From contig CAZMCH010000017.1 in assembly GCA_964564735.1 (NCBI GenBank), positions 1 to 58,754 on the forward strand: a stretch of DNA of 58,754 nucleotides. Direction: 5' to 3'. A program made the translations under genes and the position numbers. Source of the DNA: CAZMCH01 sp964564735. GTDB taxonomy: Bacteria; Poribacteria; DTPJ01. Shown here one piece after another: positions 27,366 to 35,497 of the stretch (positions are counted from its first letter, which is position 1; every line of letters starts with the position of its first letter). The notes under the pieces are model-generated. The model was given only the letters and a program-made list of their open reading frames with translations, was not told where the DNA came from and searched no databases.

Positions 27366-28463
27366 TTATAGTTTTTTTAATATAACAATCGTAATATCGT
27401 CTGATGGTGTTGAAATTCCTGTATGATTATTAACTTCTGATAATATAGTTTGAGCTAGTTTGTCTGGTTCAGAATCATGGTTATTATTGACTATATCACA
27501 TAACCTATCAAATCCAAACTGGACATTGCTATTATTACTTGCCTCAATAACTCCATCTGTAAACATAACAACTAGATCGTTTTGCTTCAATATAAACTCG
27601 TCACTATGAAATTCAGCATCAGGAAACATACCAACAGGAATACCTCCAACTTCCAATTGGACACATTTTTTGGCTTTTGCAGGAAATAATATTGGTGGAT
27701 TATGTCCTGCATTGGAATATCTGAAATTAGATGTTTTTGGATCGTATAATGCGCAAAACATAGTTATAAAGGCTTCATTTAGATGAAGATCAGGAAATAC
27801 GATACGATTTATTGTTCCAAGTATTTCTCCGGGTGATTCAAGACCGCTTGCAGACCAGCTTTGCCAAACAGCTCGGACAGTTGTCATTAGCAATGCTGCA
27901 GGCATTCCCTTACCCATTGAATCTCCAATGACCATTGCAACTTGGTCCCGACTATTCTTTAAGAAATCATAATAATCTCCACCAACAGACCTTGCCATTA
28001 TATTTAAAGCAGATATTTTCAATCCTGAATCTTTTGGAGGTCTTTGCGGAAGAAGGTTTCTCTGTATGTCAGAAGCTATCGCTAATTCATTTTCGTATCT
28101 AATTTGCTTTTTTAGAAGTTCCTCGTTTGCATCTTTCAAAATATTAGCAACGCTTTGCGCCGCTGAAAGACTAAGCAGTATTTGCTCTTCGTTATCGCCA
28201 ATATTCCCATTAACGGGTAAATTAAGTTTTTCACTTAATAATTGTAGCCAATGTGATGGCATTGCTTCTTTGTCATTATGTTCAGATTCTAACACTCGCA
28301 TTTCTGCTTCCAGAAATTGCTGATGGGTTTTTTCAAAACCAGCAAGAAAACTAAAAAGCGACCTTACTTCTGGATTATCAGTTTCTCTTACTAAATTTTC
28401 GTAAGATTCTTGTGCAGCGATTTCTGCCTTTATTGCAGACCTTAAAGCATTAAAAATGTTCAT
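27366..28463 (-). CDS. SpoIIE-type PP2C phosphatase with N-terminal ferritin-like segment
   Basis: 365 residues. Residues 1-60 resemble the first half of a rubrerythrin/ferritin-like bundle: A-I-K-A-E-I-A-A-Q-E-S-Y-E-N-L and F-E-K-T-H-Q-Q-F, giving potential iron ligands Glu14, Glu44 and His47. A second ExxH half is not seen. A helical linker (about 85-150) leads into a PP2C/SpoIIE domain: MARSVGGDYYDF, IGDSMGKGMPAALLM, YSNAGHNPP, FTDGVIEASN, SDDITIV. Such phosphatases act on anti-sigma-factor antagonists. ATG at 28463, six bases after a cytochrome b5-like gene, so the two are translationally coupled. Iron- or redox-sensing is inference. Confidence 0.82.
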   Translation of the reverse strand: MNIFNALRSAIKAEIAAQESYENLVRETDNPEVRSLFSFLAGFEKTHQQFLEAEMRVLESEHNDKEAMPSHWLQLLSEKLNLPVNGNIGDNEEQILLSLSAAQSVANILKDANEELLKKQIRYENELAIASDIQRNLLPQRPPKDSGLKISALNIMARSVGGDYYDFLKNSRDQVAMVIGDSMGKGMPAALLMTTVRAVWQSWSASGLESPGEILGTINRIVFPDLHLNEAFITMFCALYDPKTSNFRYSNAGHNPPILFPAKAKKCVQLEVGGIPVGMFPDAEFHSDEFILKQNDLVVMFTDGVIEASNNSNVQFGFDRLCDIVNNNHDSEPDKLAQTILSEVNNHTGISTPSDDITIVILKKL

Positions 28464-28469
28464 CTATAA

Positions 28470-28718
28470 CTATCCCTCAACCAGTTCTCCAACAACAGGA
28501 AAGTTAAATAATTCGTCTGGATCATGTGGCGCAGAATCGATAAAATCCGTCATATCAGCTCCTGCTTCGTGCATTCCTTGATGGTCGCCATCCATCCAAA
28601 GATCGCTGTCAGAAAGATCATAAACTTTTCCTTTATAGGCAACATAAACTGGTTTTCCATCTCTTCCATTATATTCAGCTAGCTCCGCCAAAGTAAACTT
28701 TTTCGTTTCTGCCATCAT
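28470..28718 (-). CDS. Cytochrome b5-like heme-binding domain protein
   Basis: 82 residues, a single cytochrome b5-like heme/steroid-binding domain: KKFTLAELAEYNGRDGKPVYVAYKGKVYDLS, then the heme-ligand region D-G-D-H-Q-G-M-H-E-A-G-A-D-M and the second His in S-A-P-H-D-P-D. No membrane anchor or signal peptide, so it is soluble and cytoplasmic. The Met-Met start at 28718 has AAGGAG upstream. It sits six bases before the ferritin-like/SpoIIE phosphatase gene and 33 bases after the isomerase gene. It may supply a heme input or electron to the neighbour (inference). Confidence 0.82.
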   Translation of the reverse strand: MMAETKKFTLAELAEYNGRDGKPVYVAYKGKVYDLSDSDLWMDGDHQGMHEAGADMTDFIDSAPHDPDELFNFPVVGELVEG

Positions 28719-28751
28719 TTTTTCTCCTTTTTAAATTAGAGTATCATATTA

Positions 28752-29636
28752 TTAAATGCTTTTCATATAATCTACAAATGCCTTTGCACAACGGTCGAGG
28801 TTTTCTTCGGAACCTCCACCTTCAAGCATTGAACACATCTCATAGCCAACATAACCATTATATCCGACTTCTTTTAAGGCTCTCAAAAAACCTTTATAGT
28901 CAATAAAACCTTTACCCATAGGAACTGCGCGAATTGCATCAATTTGACGTTCATAATTGATATACTTTGGGACATACTTGAATCTTGGTCTTTTTACATA
29001 ATCTGCAATTGTTGTATGGACAATGAAAGGGGCAAGTTTTTTAACAGCAGTAACAAGATCGGTATCATGAAGCGCAGGTGACCACGCATCGAACATGGCT
29101 TTACAATTTGGCTCATCAATATCGACAAGTAAGTCATACATACTTTGATATTCAGCCGCGATATCATGATGATTCTGCACACCAATAATAACGTCAAATT
29201 CAGAAGCCCTTTGAGCGCATTCTTTTATTGATTTAACACACCATTCCCATTGCTGATCATAAGAGGCGTTTTCACGTTCAAAACCTGTAAATATCCTGAC
29301 TAAATTTCCACCCAAATCTTTTGCTAATCGGGCTAGTTCTGTAACATAAATTATTTGCATCTCTCGTAAAGGTATTCCCGGGCTATCTAATTCAACACAA
29401 AAATCGGTATAACCAGCCATACAGGCAAGTTTTAGATTATTTTTCTCAATCAAATCCCGAATCTCTGCAAGCTTTTTTGAAGTCATATCTAGTAAAGAAG
29501 CGTGGGGTCTTTTTGCCACGAGCATTATAGCATCATATCCAAGAGATGCCGATTTCTGTATGAATTTTTCCAAAGGAATTGTAATCTGTCCTAACCAAAC
29601 ACCAGCATAACTAACGGAATGTAATGCTGTTTTCAT
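28752..29636 (-). CDS. Sugar phosphate isomerase/epimerase-like TIM barrel
   Basis: 294 residues from the ATG at 29636, which has GAGGTGG just upstream; an ATG at 29651 lies before that site. The AP-endonuclease-2/xylose-isomerase-like TIM barrel is shown by SLGYDAIMLV, NLKLACMAGYTDF, GVQNHHD (metal ligands), AMFDAWSP, HTTIADYVKR and the C-terminal YNGYVGYEMCS. It probably isomerises or epimerises a sugar or cyclitol. The substrate is not identifiable. First gene of the run that leads through the b5-like protein to lgt and the PIG-L deacetylase; promoter candidate at 29691-29718. Confidence 0.83.
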   Translation of the reverse strand: MKTALHSVSYAGVWLGQITIPLEKFIQKSASLGYDAIMLVAKRPHASLLDMTSKKLAEIRDLIEKNNLKLACMAGYTDFCVELDSPGIPLREMQIIYVTELARLAKDLGGNLVRIFTGFERENASYDQQWEWCVKSIKECAQRASEFDVIIGVQNHHDIAAEYQSMYDLLVDIDEPNCKAMFDAWSPALHDTDLVTAVKKLAPFIVHTTIADYVKRPRFKYVPKYINYERQIDAIRAVPMGKGFIDYKGFLRALKEVGYNGYVGYEMCSMLEGGGSEENLDRCAKAFVDYMKSI

Positions 29637-29690
29637 ATTCCACCTCAACATGAATATCTAAAAATATCACAAACTGACTATAATATAAAT

Positions 29691-29718
29691 TTTATAACAT
29701 TTTTATCGATATTGTAAA
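29691..29718 (-). promoter_or_regulatory. Candidate promoter of the isomerase-b5-phosphatase-lgt-PIG-L run
   Basis: On the minus strand TTTACA (29718-29713), 16-base spacer, TATAAA (29696-29691) with an upstream TG. One mismatch in each hexamer. Confidence 0.45.
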
Positions 29719-29734
29719 CAGGAAAATAATGAGC

Positions 29735-29889
29735 TTCAGACATAGGTTCGAACATTTAAATAATCTCTACCTTTGAAAACTTTTCCAAAGTAGGTAAAAC
29801 TAAAAAGTCTCCCTTTACAAAAGGGAGACTTAGAGGGATTCCCATAGATAATTTAATCAGATAATAAATTGTCCGAACTCATGTCTGAA
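29735..29889. mobile_element. MITE-like element with imperfect 20-bp inverted ends
   Basis: TTCAGACATAGGTTCGAACA (29735-29754) and the reverse complement of 29870-29889 match at 17 of 20 positions. Between them lies a perfect hairpin AAGTCTCCCTTT...AAAGGGAGACTT (about 29803-29830). A solo end-like sequence (GACATGAGTCCGAATACA) occurs at about 8417-8434. The rest of the 29637-30109 gap holds a promoter candidate and nothing else I can recognise. Confidence 0.4.
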
Positions 29890-30109
29890 CTTCAGCTGAT
29901 GATACATCAGTTCTGAAAGTGCTATATCTTTCTGGTTGTGAGATAACAAAGAAATGGATAATGGGCATACCACATTGGAATAAGATATTGACACAGCTAT
30001 CTATTCACTTCGGGGAAAGGGCAAGTAAGTATTTATAATATGGCGAATGGAAACTTACACAAAACACTTGACAAGCCCTCATTTAGCAAGCGAAAAATCT
30101 TTTTTATGA

Positions 30110-31432
30110 TTAGTTTAGTCTTAATTTAGATAAGACTTCCTTGACTTCTTCATCATGTTTACTTGCATTAACTTTGTCGAATATATATACAATGTTACCA
30201 TCTGGATTAATAATAAAAGTCTTTCTTTCTGCAGTTCCTGTTATTTTTAGCACTCCATAAGCCTTTGATATTTCTTTTTCATGGTCGCTCAAGAGATCAA
30301 ATGGCAGATTATATTCAGCCTTGAATTTCTTTTGAGTTTCTATTGTATCGGTGCTAACACCGAGTATAATCGTTTCAGGCATCGGTTCTGTTTCTTCATC
30401 TTCACTTGGTAAAACAACACCGATTTCTGTAATCTGATTAAAGCTGTCTCGTAATGCACACGATTCAGCGGTGCAACCGGGAGTAAATGCTTTTGGATAA
30501 AAATAAAGCACAACCCAAGACCCTTTGAAATCAGCTAATCTAACCCTTTTTCCGCTTGTTGATTCTGCTTCGAAATTAGGCGCGGGTTTTCCAACCTCAG
30601 GATTACTCATTTTTGTCTCCTCCATATTATTTGAATCAAGAATATTTGGTTTTGGCGTTGTAATATCACTACTCAAAATTGTTGGACACCAAAACTTTTC
30701 GATATACTCTATTATTAGCCTTGTGCCTTCTTCATGGCTGACATAAGGTGGTTTATAGGGGTTATACATTGCGTCTGTCAAATCTCTTACTAAAACAACG
30801 TTGAAGCCCCATCTGACCATAGCCTTAATGGCAAAAGACCTTCCGAGAACACACATATTTGTATGAACACCCATAATAATTACGTTTTTAATGCCTTTTT
30901 GAGCAAAGATGTTATAGACTTCCTGACCGTTATCACTGATATAGTCTTTATCATCTATTTCAATCGCTGGGTGTTGTCGATCCCATGCTTTGTAGCTATT
31001 CGGTTCACCTGTATCTGACCCTCCATCAGAAGAATCAACAGGCTGTGGTGGATCATCATGTGGTTTTGGTTCTGGTGGGGTTATTTCTGGAATAGCTAGA
31101 ACGTTTTTTCTTGCGATATGATCTTTATAAAACTCCATTGTGTCTGACGGTGCATGAATTATTGTTACGCCCTTTGCTCTCGCTGTCTTAACGACCTTAT
31201 TCATTCGTGGAGCCATTATGTCAACTCTCTCAGTCGCACCCCATGACCAGTGTTTGTTCCACATATCAACAATAATTATAGCTGTTTCAGATGCTTTCCA
31301 TTCTATTTCCTTATCGACAACAAGCCAGCCATTGCGACCAACGGTTCTTGGCACTTGATAATGTATTGACAAAGGCAATGTATCATCTATCCCAGACATC
31401 GCCATAGTAGCAAGAAATAATGCCTCTAACAT
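30110..31432 (-). CDS. Isochorismatase-family hydrolase fused to BCP-type peroxiredoxin
   Basis: 440 residues from the ATG at 31432, which has GGAGG eight bases upstream; the ATG at 31447 lies before that site. The N-terminal half (to about 265) is an isochorismatase/cysteine-hydrolase fold: AIIIVDMWNKHW and the nucleophile Cys in G-V-H-T-N-M-C-V-L-G-R. A proline-rich insert (P-P-E-P-K-P-H-D-D-P-P-Q-P) interrupts it. The C-terminal 166 residues are a thiol peroxidase of the BCP/AhpC-TSA group, with TPGCTAESCALRD (peroxidatic and resolving Cys). A ribosome-binding site and ATG lie at the junction (30608-30623). It follows the dehydrogenase gene by 17 bases. The isochorismatase substrate is unknown. 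Confidence 0.85.
   Translation of the reverse strand: MLEALFLATMAMSGIDDTLPLSIHYQVPRTVGRNGWLVVDKEIEWKASETAIIIVDMWNKHWSWGATERVDIMAPRMNKVVKTARAKGVTIIHAPSDTMEFYKDHIARKNVLAIPEITPPEPKPHDDPPQPVDSSDGGSDTGEPNSYKAWDRQHPAIEIDDKDYISDNGQEVYNIFAQKGIKNVIIMGVHTNMCVLGRSFAIKAMVRWGFNVVLVRDLTDAMYNPYKPPYVSHEEGTRLIIEYIEKFWCPTILSSDITTPKPNILDSNNMEETKMSNPEVGKPAPNFEAESTSGKRVRLADFKGSWVVLYFYPKAFTPGCTAESCALRDSFNQITEIGVVLPSEDEETEPMPETIILGVSTDTIETQKKFKAEYNLPFDLLSDHEKEISKAYGVLKITGTAERKTFIINPDGNIVYIFDKVNASKHDEEVKEVLSKLRLN
30608..30623 (-). promoter_or_regulatory. Internal ribosome-binding site and ATG at the fusion junction
   Basis: On the minus strand GGAGGAG (30623-30617), six bases, then ATG (30610-30608) opening M-S-N-P-E-V-G-K-P-A-P-N-F, a normal peroxiredoxin start. 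A free 166-residue peroxiredoxin could be made besides the fusion. Confidence 0.55.
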
Positions 31433-31449
31433 AACATCATCCTCCATTG

Positions 31450-32439
31450 TTACTGTGTTAAAATCACTTTACCCTCAAGACCTTCTGAAAAACGCTTATA
31501 TGCCTCGTTTGCTTGCTCTAATGGGAAGCTATTTGTAACAAGCCTTTGCGCCTGCAATCCATTATTAAGCATAACTAGCATATTATTATAATCGCTAAAA
31601 TGGCAAACCCAATTCCCCATAAGACGCAGATTTTTGCGAAAGATCAACCTTTGTGGATTAATGCTCTGTTGACCATGACCGATTACTGTTACTATGCCTT
31701 CAGGAATTGTTGTATCAATAGCAATATCAAGGGTTTCCTGCCTGCCAGAACACTCAAAACACTTATTGGGACCTAGACCGTTTGTCAAATCAAGCAATAT
31801 TGACCTGAGATCCGGTGTTTCTTTTGAATTGATGGTTTTCCATGCGCCCATATCAGTTGCTAGATTTAGCCTATGTGGATTTATATCAACAGCAATGACC
31901 CTTGCACCCAAGAAAGTATGCACAAGCGTCATTCCCAAACCGACAGGTCCTACACCAAAAACACAAGTTATATCGCCTTTTTCTACACCTGCACGCAAAC
32001 TTGCACCACAAGGAACACCAAGCCCATCACCAGCAAGCAAAACGCCAATTTCATCGCTTATATCATTAGATAGAGGATGTAGCCAAGTTTCTTTTGATAC
32101 GACATACTCGCTGTGGGCGTTGCCAACTGCCCCAGCCTGAGCACAGAAATCAGGCTTCCCTTGCAGACACCAGAGGCACTTGCCACAACCTTGAATCACG
32201 AAAACCCCAACACGATCCCCTTTGCGAAAACGGCTTGAGCCATTTGGATCGGCAACAACGCCCATAACTTCATGCCCAGCATTACCTTCCATTGCATTAG
32301 GGCTTCGATAGCTTCCCATCTCACTTCCGCATATTGCACTTGCTTTCACTCTTACGAGAACATCACCTTCACCGACTTTGGGATCAGGTAGTTCTGCTAT
32401 CTCGACTTTGCTATTCCCCATAAATCTTAATCCGCGCAT
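31450..32439 (-). CDS. Zinc-dependent alcohol/polyol dehydrogenase (MDR family)
   Basis: 329 residues from the ATG at 32439 (MRGLRFMGNSKVEIAEL), with GGAGG upstream; a frame-open upstream ATG at 32475 lacks a site. GroES-like domain with the catalytic zinc ligands C-G-S and G-H-E, the structural zinc lobe GCGKCLWCLQGKPDFC, and the NAD(P) Rossmann motif VFGVGPVGLGMT. It resembles threonine, sorbitol and other polyol dehydrogenases. The substrate is not determinable. First gene of the pair with the isochorismatase-peroxiredoxin fusion. Confidence 0.88.
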   Translation of the reverse strand: MRGLRFMGNSKVEIAELPDPKVGEGDVLVRVKASAICGSEMGSYRSPNAMEGNAGHEVMGVVADPNGSSRFRKGDRVGVFVIQGCGKCLWCLQGKPDFCAQAGAVGNAHSEYVVSKETWLHPLSNDISDEIGVLLAGDGLGVPCGASLRAGVEKGDITCVFGVGPVGLGMTLVHTFLGARVIAVDINPHRLNLATDMGAWKTINSKETPDLRSILLDLTNGLGPNKCFECSGRQETLDIAIDTTIPEGIVTVIGHGQQSINPQRLIFRKNLRLMGNWVCHFSDYNNMLVMLNNGLQAQRLVTNSFPLEQANEAYKRFSEGLEGKVILTQ

Positions 32440-32810
32440 AATATCCTCCAATATGTAAATGTATATAGATTTCATCCTTATCTCATCCTTTCATCTAGTA
32501 TATCAAACGATAATGATAAATTCCAGATATTTTCCAAGTATGAAAAGTGGATTAAAAACATTATGCTTGTATATTGTTGGGACTGTATTAATTTAATGGA
32601 TAAGCAAGATCGGATATAAGTCAAAACATTACTGTATATTTTGCTCTATCTATATAATTTAACCAAAATTGATGTTGATTGTCCTTTGATTCTAGTGTAT
32701 ATTAAAAGAGTATATCAATAAGAGAGAAAAGGTTCATCAACTATGTGATTATTCATGGATTCTTGAGAAGATTCAAAGAGATAATGATACGTAATTAATC
32801 ATAACCAAAC
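32440..32810. other. Intergenic region between divergent dehydrogenase and mutL genes
   Basis: AT-rich. A weak promoter-like pair TTGATT (32686-32691) and TATATC (32711-32716) points toward mutL but the 19-base spacer is long. I see no coding frame, RNA gene or clear repeat here. Confidence 0.4.
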
Positions 32811-34664
32811 ATGGGTAAAATAAATGTTTTGTCTGACAATATAGCAAACAAGATTGCTGCTGGTGAAGTGGTAGAACGTCCTGCATCTGTCGTTAAGGAA
32901 ATGGTTGAAAACTCGCTTGATGCTGAAAGCACAGATATTGTTGTCGAGGTAAAAAATGGAGGCAAAAACTTAATCCGTATCATTGATAACGGAACAGGAA
33001 TGTCTCAAGAAGATGCAATACTTTCATTGGAGCGCCATGCCACTAGCAAGATTAAATCTATCGACGATCTGGAAACTATATCAACTTTTGGATTTAGAGG
33101 TGAAGCACTACCTAGTGTTGCATCTGTCTCACATCTCGAGTTAATTACTCAACAGAAAGATGAACTTGAAGGGACAAGAATCAGAATAGAAGGTGGCATA
33201 ATAAAAGAAATTGATAAAGTTGGTAGTGCAAAAGGAACTAGAATCTCCATATCAAATCTCTTTTTTAATGTTCCTGCGCGACAAAAATTCCTGAAATCAG
33301 CGACTACGGAGTTAGATCATATAATTAGATATGTTACATGGGCAGGTCTTGCATATCCAAAAGTATCATTCAAGCTAATAAGCAACGATAAGATAATTAT
33401 TGATGCCCGAAAATGTAATTCAACAATGGAAAGAATATATACTCTCTATGGAAAGGAATTTGCCGATAACGTTGTTGAGCTTGATCAAGATTTTGAAATG
33501 ATAAAGATACGGGCATTTATCGGAAAACCCGGATTTACTAGAACAACCAGAGATTATCAGCTTTTCTTTATGAATAATCGTCCTATCAGAAGTAATTTGT
33601 TGGGGGGGGCTGTTGGCACAGCCTTTAAGACGATACTTCCAAAAGGGCGTTATCCTGTTGCGATCATATTCATAGAGATAGAACCATCAATGGTTGATGT
33701 GAATGTCCATCCAGCAAAAATGGAAGTTAGATTTCGTAATGAAAGGACAGTTTATGGCGAAGTTATGAGATGTCTTCTTATGGCTATGCAAAATCAAAAC
33801 TACATACCAATTATCGATGTTCCCGCTATTGAAATGCCCGAAACATCAGAGAAAGAATCACCTATACCACATGCAGTATTTAATGATATACAAAAACCAA
33901 GAGAAAACAAAATAGAGTCATCTTTATCAAGATTCATGGATAAGCAAAAAACTAATCTTACAGGGCGAGAATATAATAGATCATTTATCCCAAATATTAG
34001 TAAATCAACTCAAAACGATCAAATAGAAAAGGAAATAATAAGCCATAATTCATATCTTGAGTCCTTAAAAAAGAATATCATAAATGTTGATGATATTCAG
34101 ATAAAAGCTAGATTGTTTGATACATATATAATAGCTGAATCTAGTGACGAGGTGCTTTTTATTGATCAGCATATAGCAGATGAAAGGGTTATATATGAAA
34201 AACTCAGAAAGCAAATGGAAAATCAAAATGTTCAGTCGCAGGGGCTACTTTTACCGATAACCATTGAGTTATCAGCATCACAAGCGGAATCAGTAAATAT
34301 TGCAATAGATAACTTATCTAATATGGGATTTGATATTGAGCCTTTCGGAGGCAAGACTATCATTGTTAGATCAATACCTTCACTGATGCAAAGAGGTGAT
34401 ATAAAACAAAGTATAATTGATCTGATTGAGCAGATAACAAATTCCTATGAAGAAATAGATGCCATCAAGCTTCAAGATGAGATATTGATAATGACCGCTT
34501 GTCGTTCCGCTATTCAGGCAGGGGATAGAATAACAGATATAGAGACCGCAAATTTGGTTAAAGAACTTTTTAATACAGAACAACCTAATTTGTGTCCACA
34601 TGGAAGACCAATAATTGTCAGAATGAAGAAGTCTGAATTAGATGATAAATTTCAGAGAAAATAA
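32811..34664 (+). CDS. mutL: DNA mismatch repair protein MutL (endonuclease type)
   Basis: 617 residues. The N-terminal GHKL ATPase shows NKIAAGEVVERPASVVKEMVENSLDA, DNGTGM, ATSKI and TFGFRGEALPS; the transducer domain has the NVHPAK motif. The C-terminal domain carries the endonuclease motif in a slightly altered form, DQHIADERVIYE (usually DQHA-x2-E-x4-E), plus ACRSAIQAGD and CPHGRP. It therefore nicks DNA itself, as in bacteria without MutH. The ATG at 32811 has no visible Shine-Dalgarno, but the protein start matches the family. A stand-alone gene; mutS is not in the window. Confidence 0.95.
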   Translation: MGKINVLSDNIANKIAAGEVVERPASVVKEMVENSLDAESTDIVVEVKNGGKNLIRIIDNGTGMSQEDAILSLERHATSKIKSIDDLETISTFGFRGEALPSVASVSHLELITQQKDELEGTRIRIEGGIIKEIDKVGSAKGTRISISNLFFNVPARQKFLKSATTELDHIIRYVTWAGLAYPKVSFKLISNDKIIIDARKCNSTMERIYTLYGKEFADNVVELDQDFEMIKIRAFIGKPGFTRTTRDYQLFFMNNRPIRSNLLGGAVGTAFKTILPKGRYPVAIIFIEIEPSMVDVNVHPAKMEVRFRNERTVYGEVMRCLLMAMQNQNYIPIIDVPAIEMPETSEKESPIPHAVFNDIQKPRENKIESSLSRFMDKQKTNLTGREYNRSFIPNISKSTQNDQIEKEIISHNSYLESLKKNIINVDDIQIKARLFDTYIIAESSDEVLFIDQHIADERVIYEKLRKQMENQNVQSQGLLLPITIELSASQAESVNIAIDNLSNMGFDIEPFGGKTIIVRSIPSLMQRGDIKQSIIDLIEQITNSYEEIDAIKLQDEILIMTACRSAIQAGDRITDIETANLVKELFNTEQPNLCPHGRPIIVRMKKSELDDKFQRK

Positions 34665-34951
34665 GCATCTATTTTTTGAAATTAGCAGAAAATAAAAGGA
34701 AAAAAAAGACGTTTCCTGCATACCTGAAAATGCTGTTTAAGCAAGTAATAGCAACAAAGAAAGTGTATTTGTGAGAGGTTTATTTTCCTTTATTTTTGTG
34801 AGTTTTTGTATATGGTGATCAGAAGTTATTTATCAGTTCCCTTTATCCGCCTCAAAAAAGGGGAATTCGAAGTGATAAAAATATCGCTATATATTATATC
34901 GGGATAAGTAGGGACAAATGTGAATGGAAAATATGGACTACTTTTGTTTAG

Positions 34952-35102
34952 TGGTTTTCTCGCTAAATAAGCAGTGCTTTTGATGCAGATTTTAACCCAC
35001 CCCTTAATCCCCTCCCAAGAGGGGAAACGTCATGGAATATCCTCTTTGAGAGGGTCCTGGGGGTGTGTAGAAAATAGAACAAATCATTTGGCGAGAAAAC
35101 CA
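34952..35102. mobile_element. MITE-like element, 17-bp inverted ends and 5-bp target duplication
   Basis: TGGTTTTCTCGCTAAAT (34952-34968) and the reverse complement of 35086-35102 (TGGTTTTCTCGCCAAAT) match at 16 of 17 positions. TTTAG flanks both sides directly (34947-34951 and 35103-35107), as expected for a target-site duplication. The 151-bp body contains CCCCTCCCAAGAGGGG and CCTCTTTGAGAGGG palindromes and no gene. Confidence 0.65.
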
Positions 35103-35235
35103 TTTAGACAAGTTTACGAAATAACTTTGGATTTTGTAATCACAAGAAAGATTTTTCGCTTCACTCAAAATGACAGCAAAGTTTCACCCTGAACGAATTG
35201 AAGGGTCTTCCTCAATAAATATAGAAAAATATAAA

Positions 35236-35269
35236 TTCCTAGACAAAAAAAATGAAATAAATCTAGGAA
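35236..35269. repeat. Hairpin TTCCTAGA/TCTAGGAA
   Basis: Perfect 8-bp arms at 35236-35243 and 35262-35269 with an A-rich loop. No coding or terminator context. Confidence 0.5.
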
Positions 35270-35271
35270 AA

Positions 35272-35358
35272 AATCACGAATTGCACGAATATACAAATTT
35301 CACAAATTATTTATTTATCAATATTCATGGAATTCGATAATTTGTGAAATTCGTGATT
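35272..35358. repeat. Large imperfect inverted repeat
   Basis: AATCACGAATT (35272-35282) and TTTCACAAATTAT (about 35298-35310) both pair with the right arm ATAATTTGTGAAATTCGTGATT (35337-35358). The left arm has a 15-base interruption that is itself a diverged copy of the same words. Confidence 0.5.
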
Positions 35359-35413
35359 AAATATTATTTTTTAGCGATTACATTTTTATGGTTGGCATAT
35401 CACTAAAAAATGG

Positions 35414-35433
35414 ATTCCAGCGGGTGCTGGAAT
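35414..35433. repeat. Short hairpin ATTCCAGC/GCTGGAAT
   Basis: Perfect 8-bp arms at 35414-35421 and 35426-35433, loop GGGT. It resembles the widespread GGATTCC...GGAATGA intergenic repeat type. Confidence 0.5.
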
Positions 35434-35497
35434 GATAATACCGATATGGTTTTTGTTTACATCGAACTTACATTAAAGAAAAAGAAAGGATTGTATT

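Larger units (their letters stand above)
34665..35497. repeat. Intergenic repeat cluster of 0.8 kb without genes
   Basis: No frame here looks like a real protein. The stretch holds one MITE-like element (34952-35102) and at least three further hairpins, plus an imperfect palindrome CACCCTGAACGAATTGAAGGGT near 35187. These resemble the dispersed hairpin repeats common between genes of environmental bacteria. Confidence 0.6.

Noticed and set aside
29740..29756. GGTTCGAAC as a tRNA T-arm
   Set aside because: No acceptor stem, anticodon arm or CCA context surrounds it; it is part of a repeat end.
34974..35192. A 72-codon frame within the mutL-Gfo/Idh gap
   Set aside because: It lies across the MITE and repeat words, has no ribosome-binding site and no protein-like composition.
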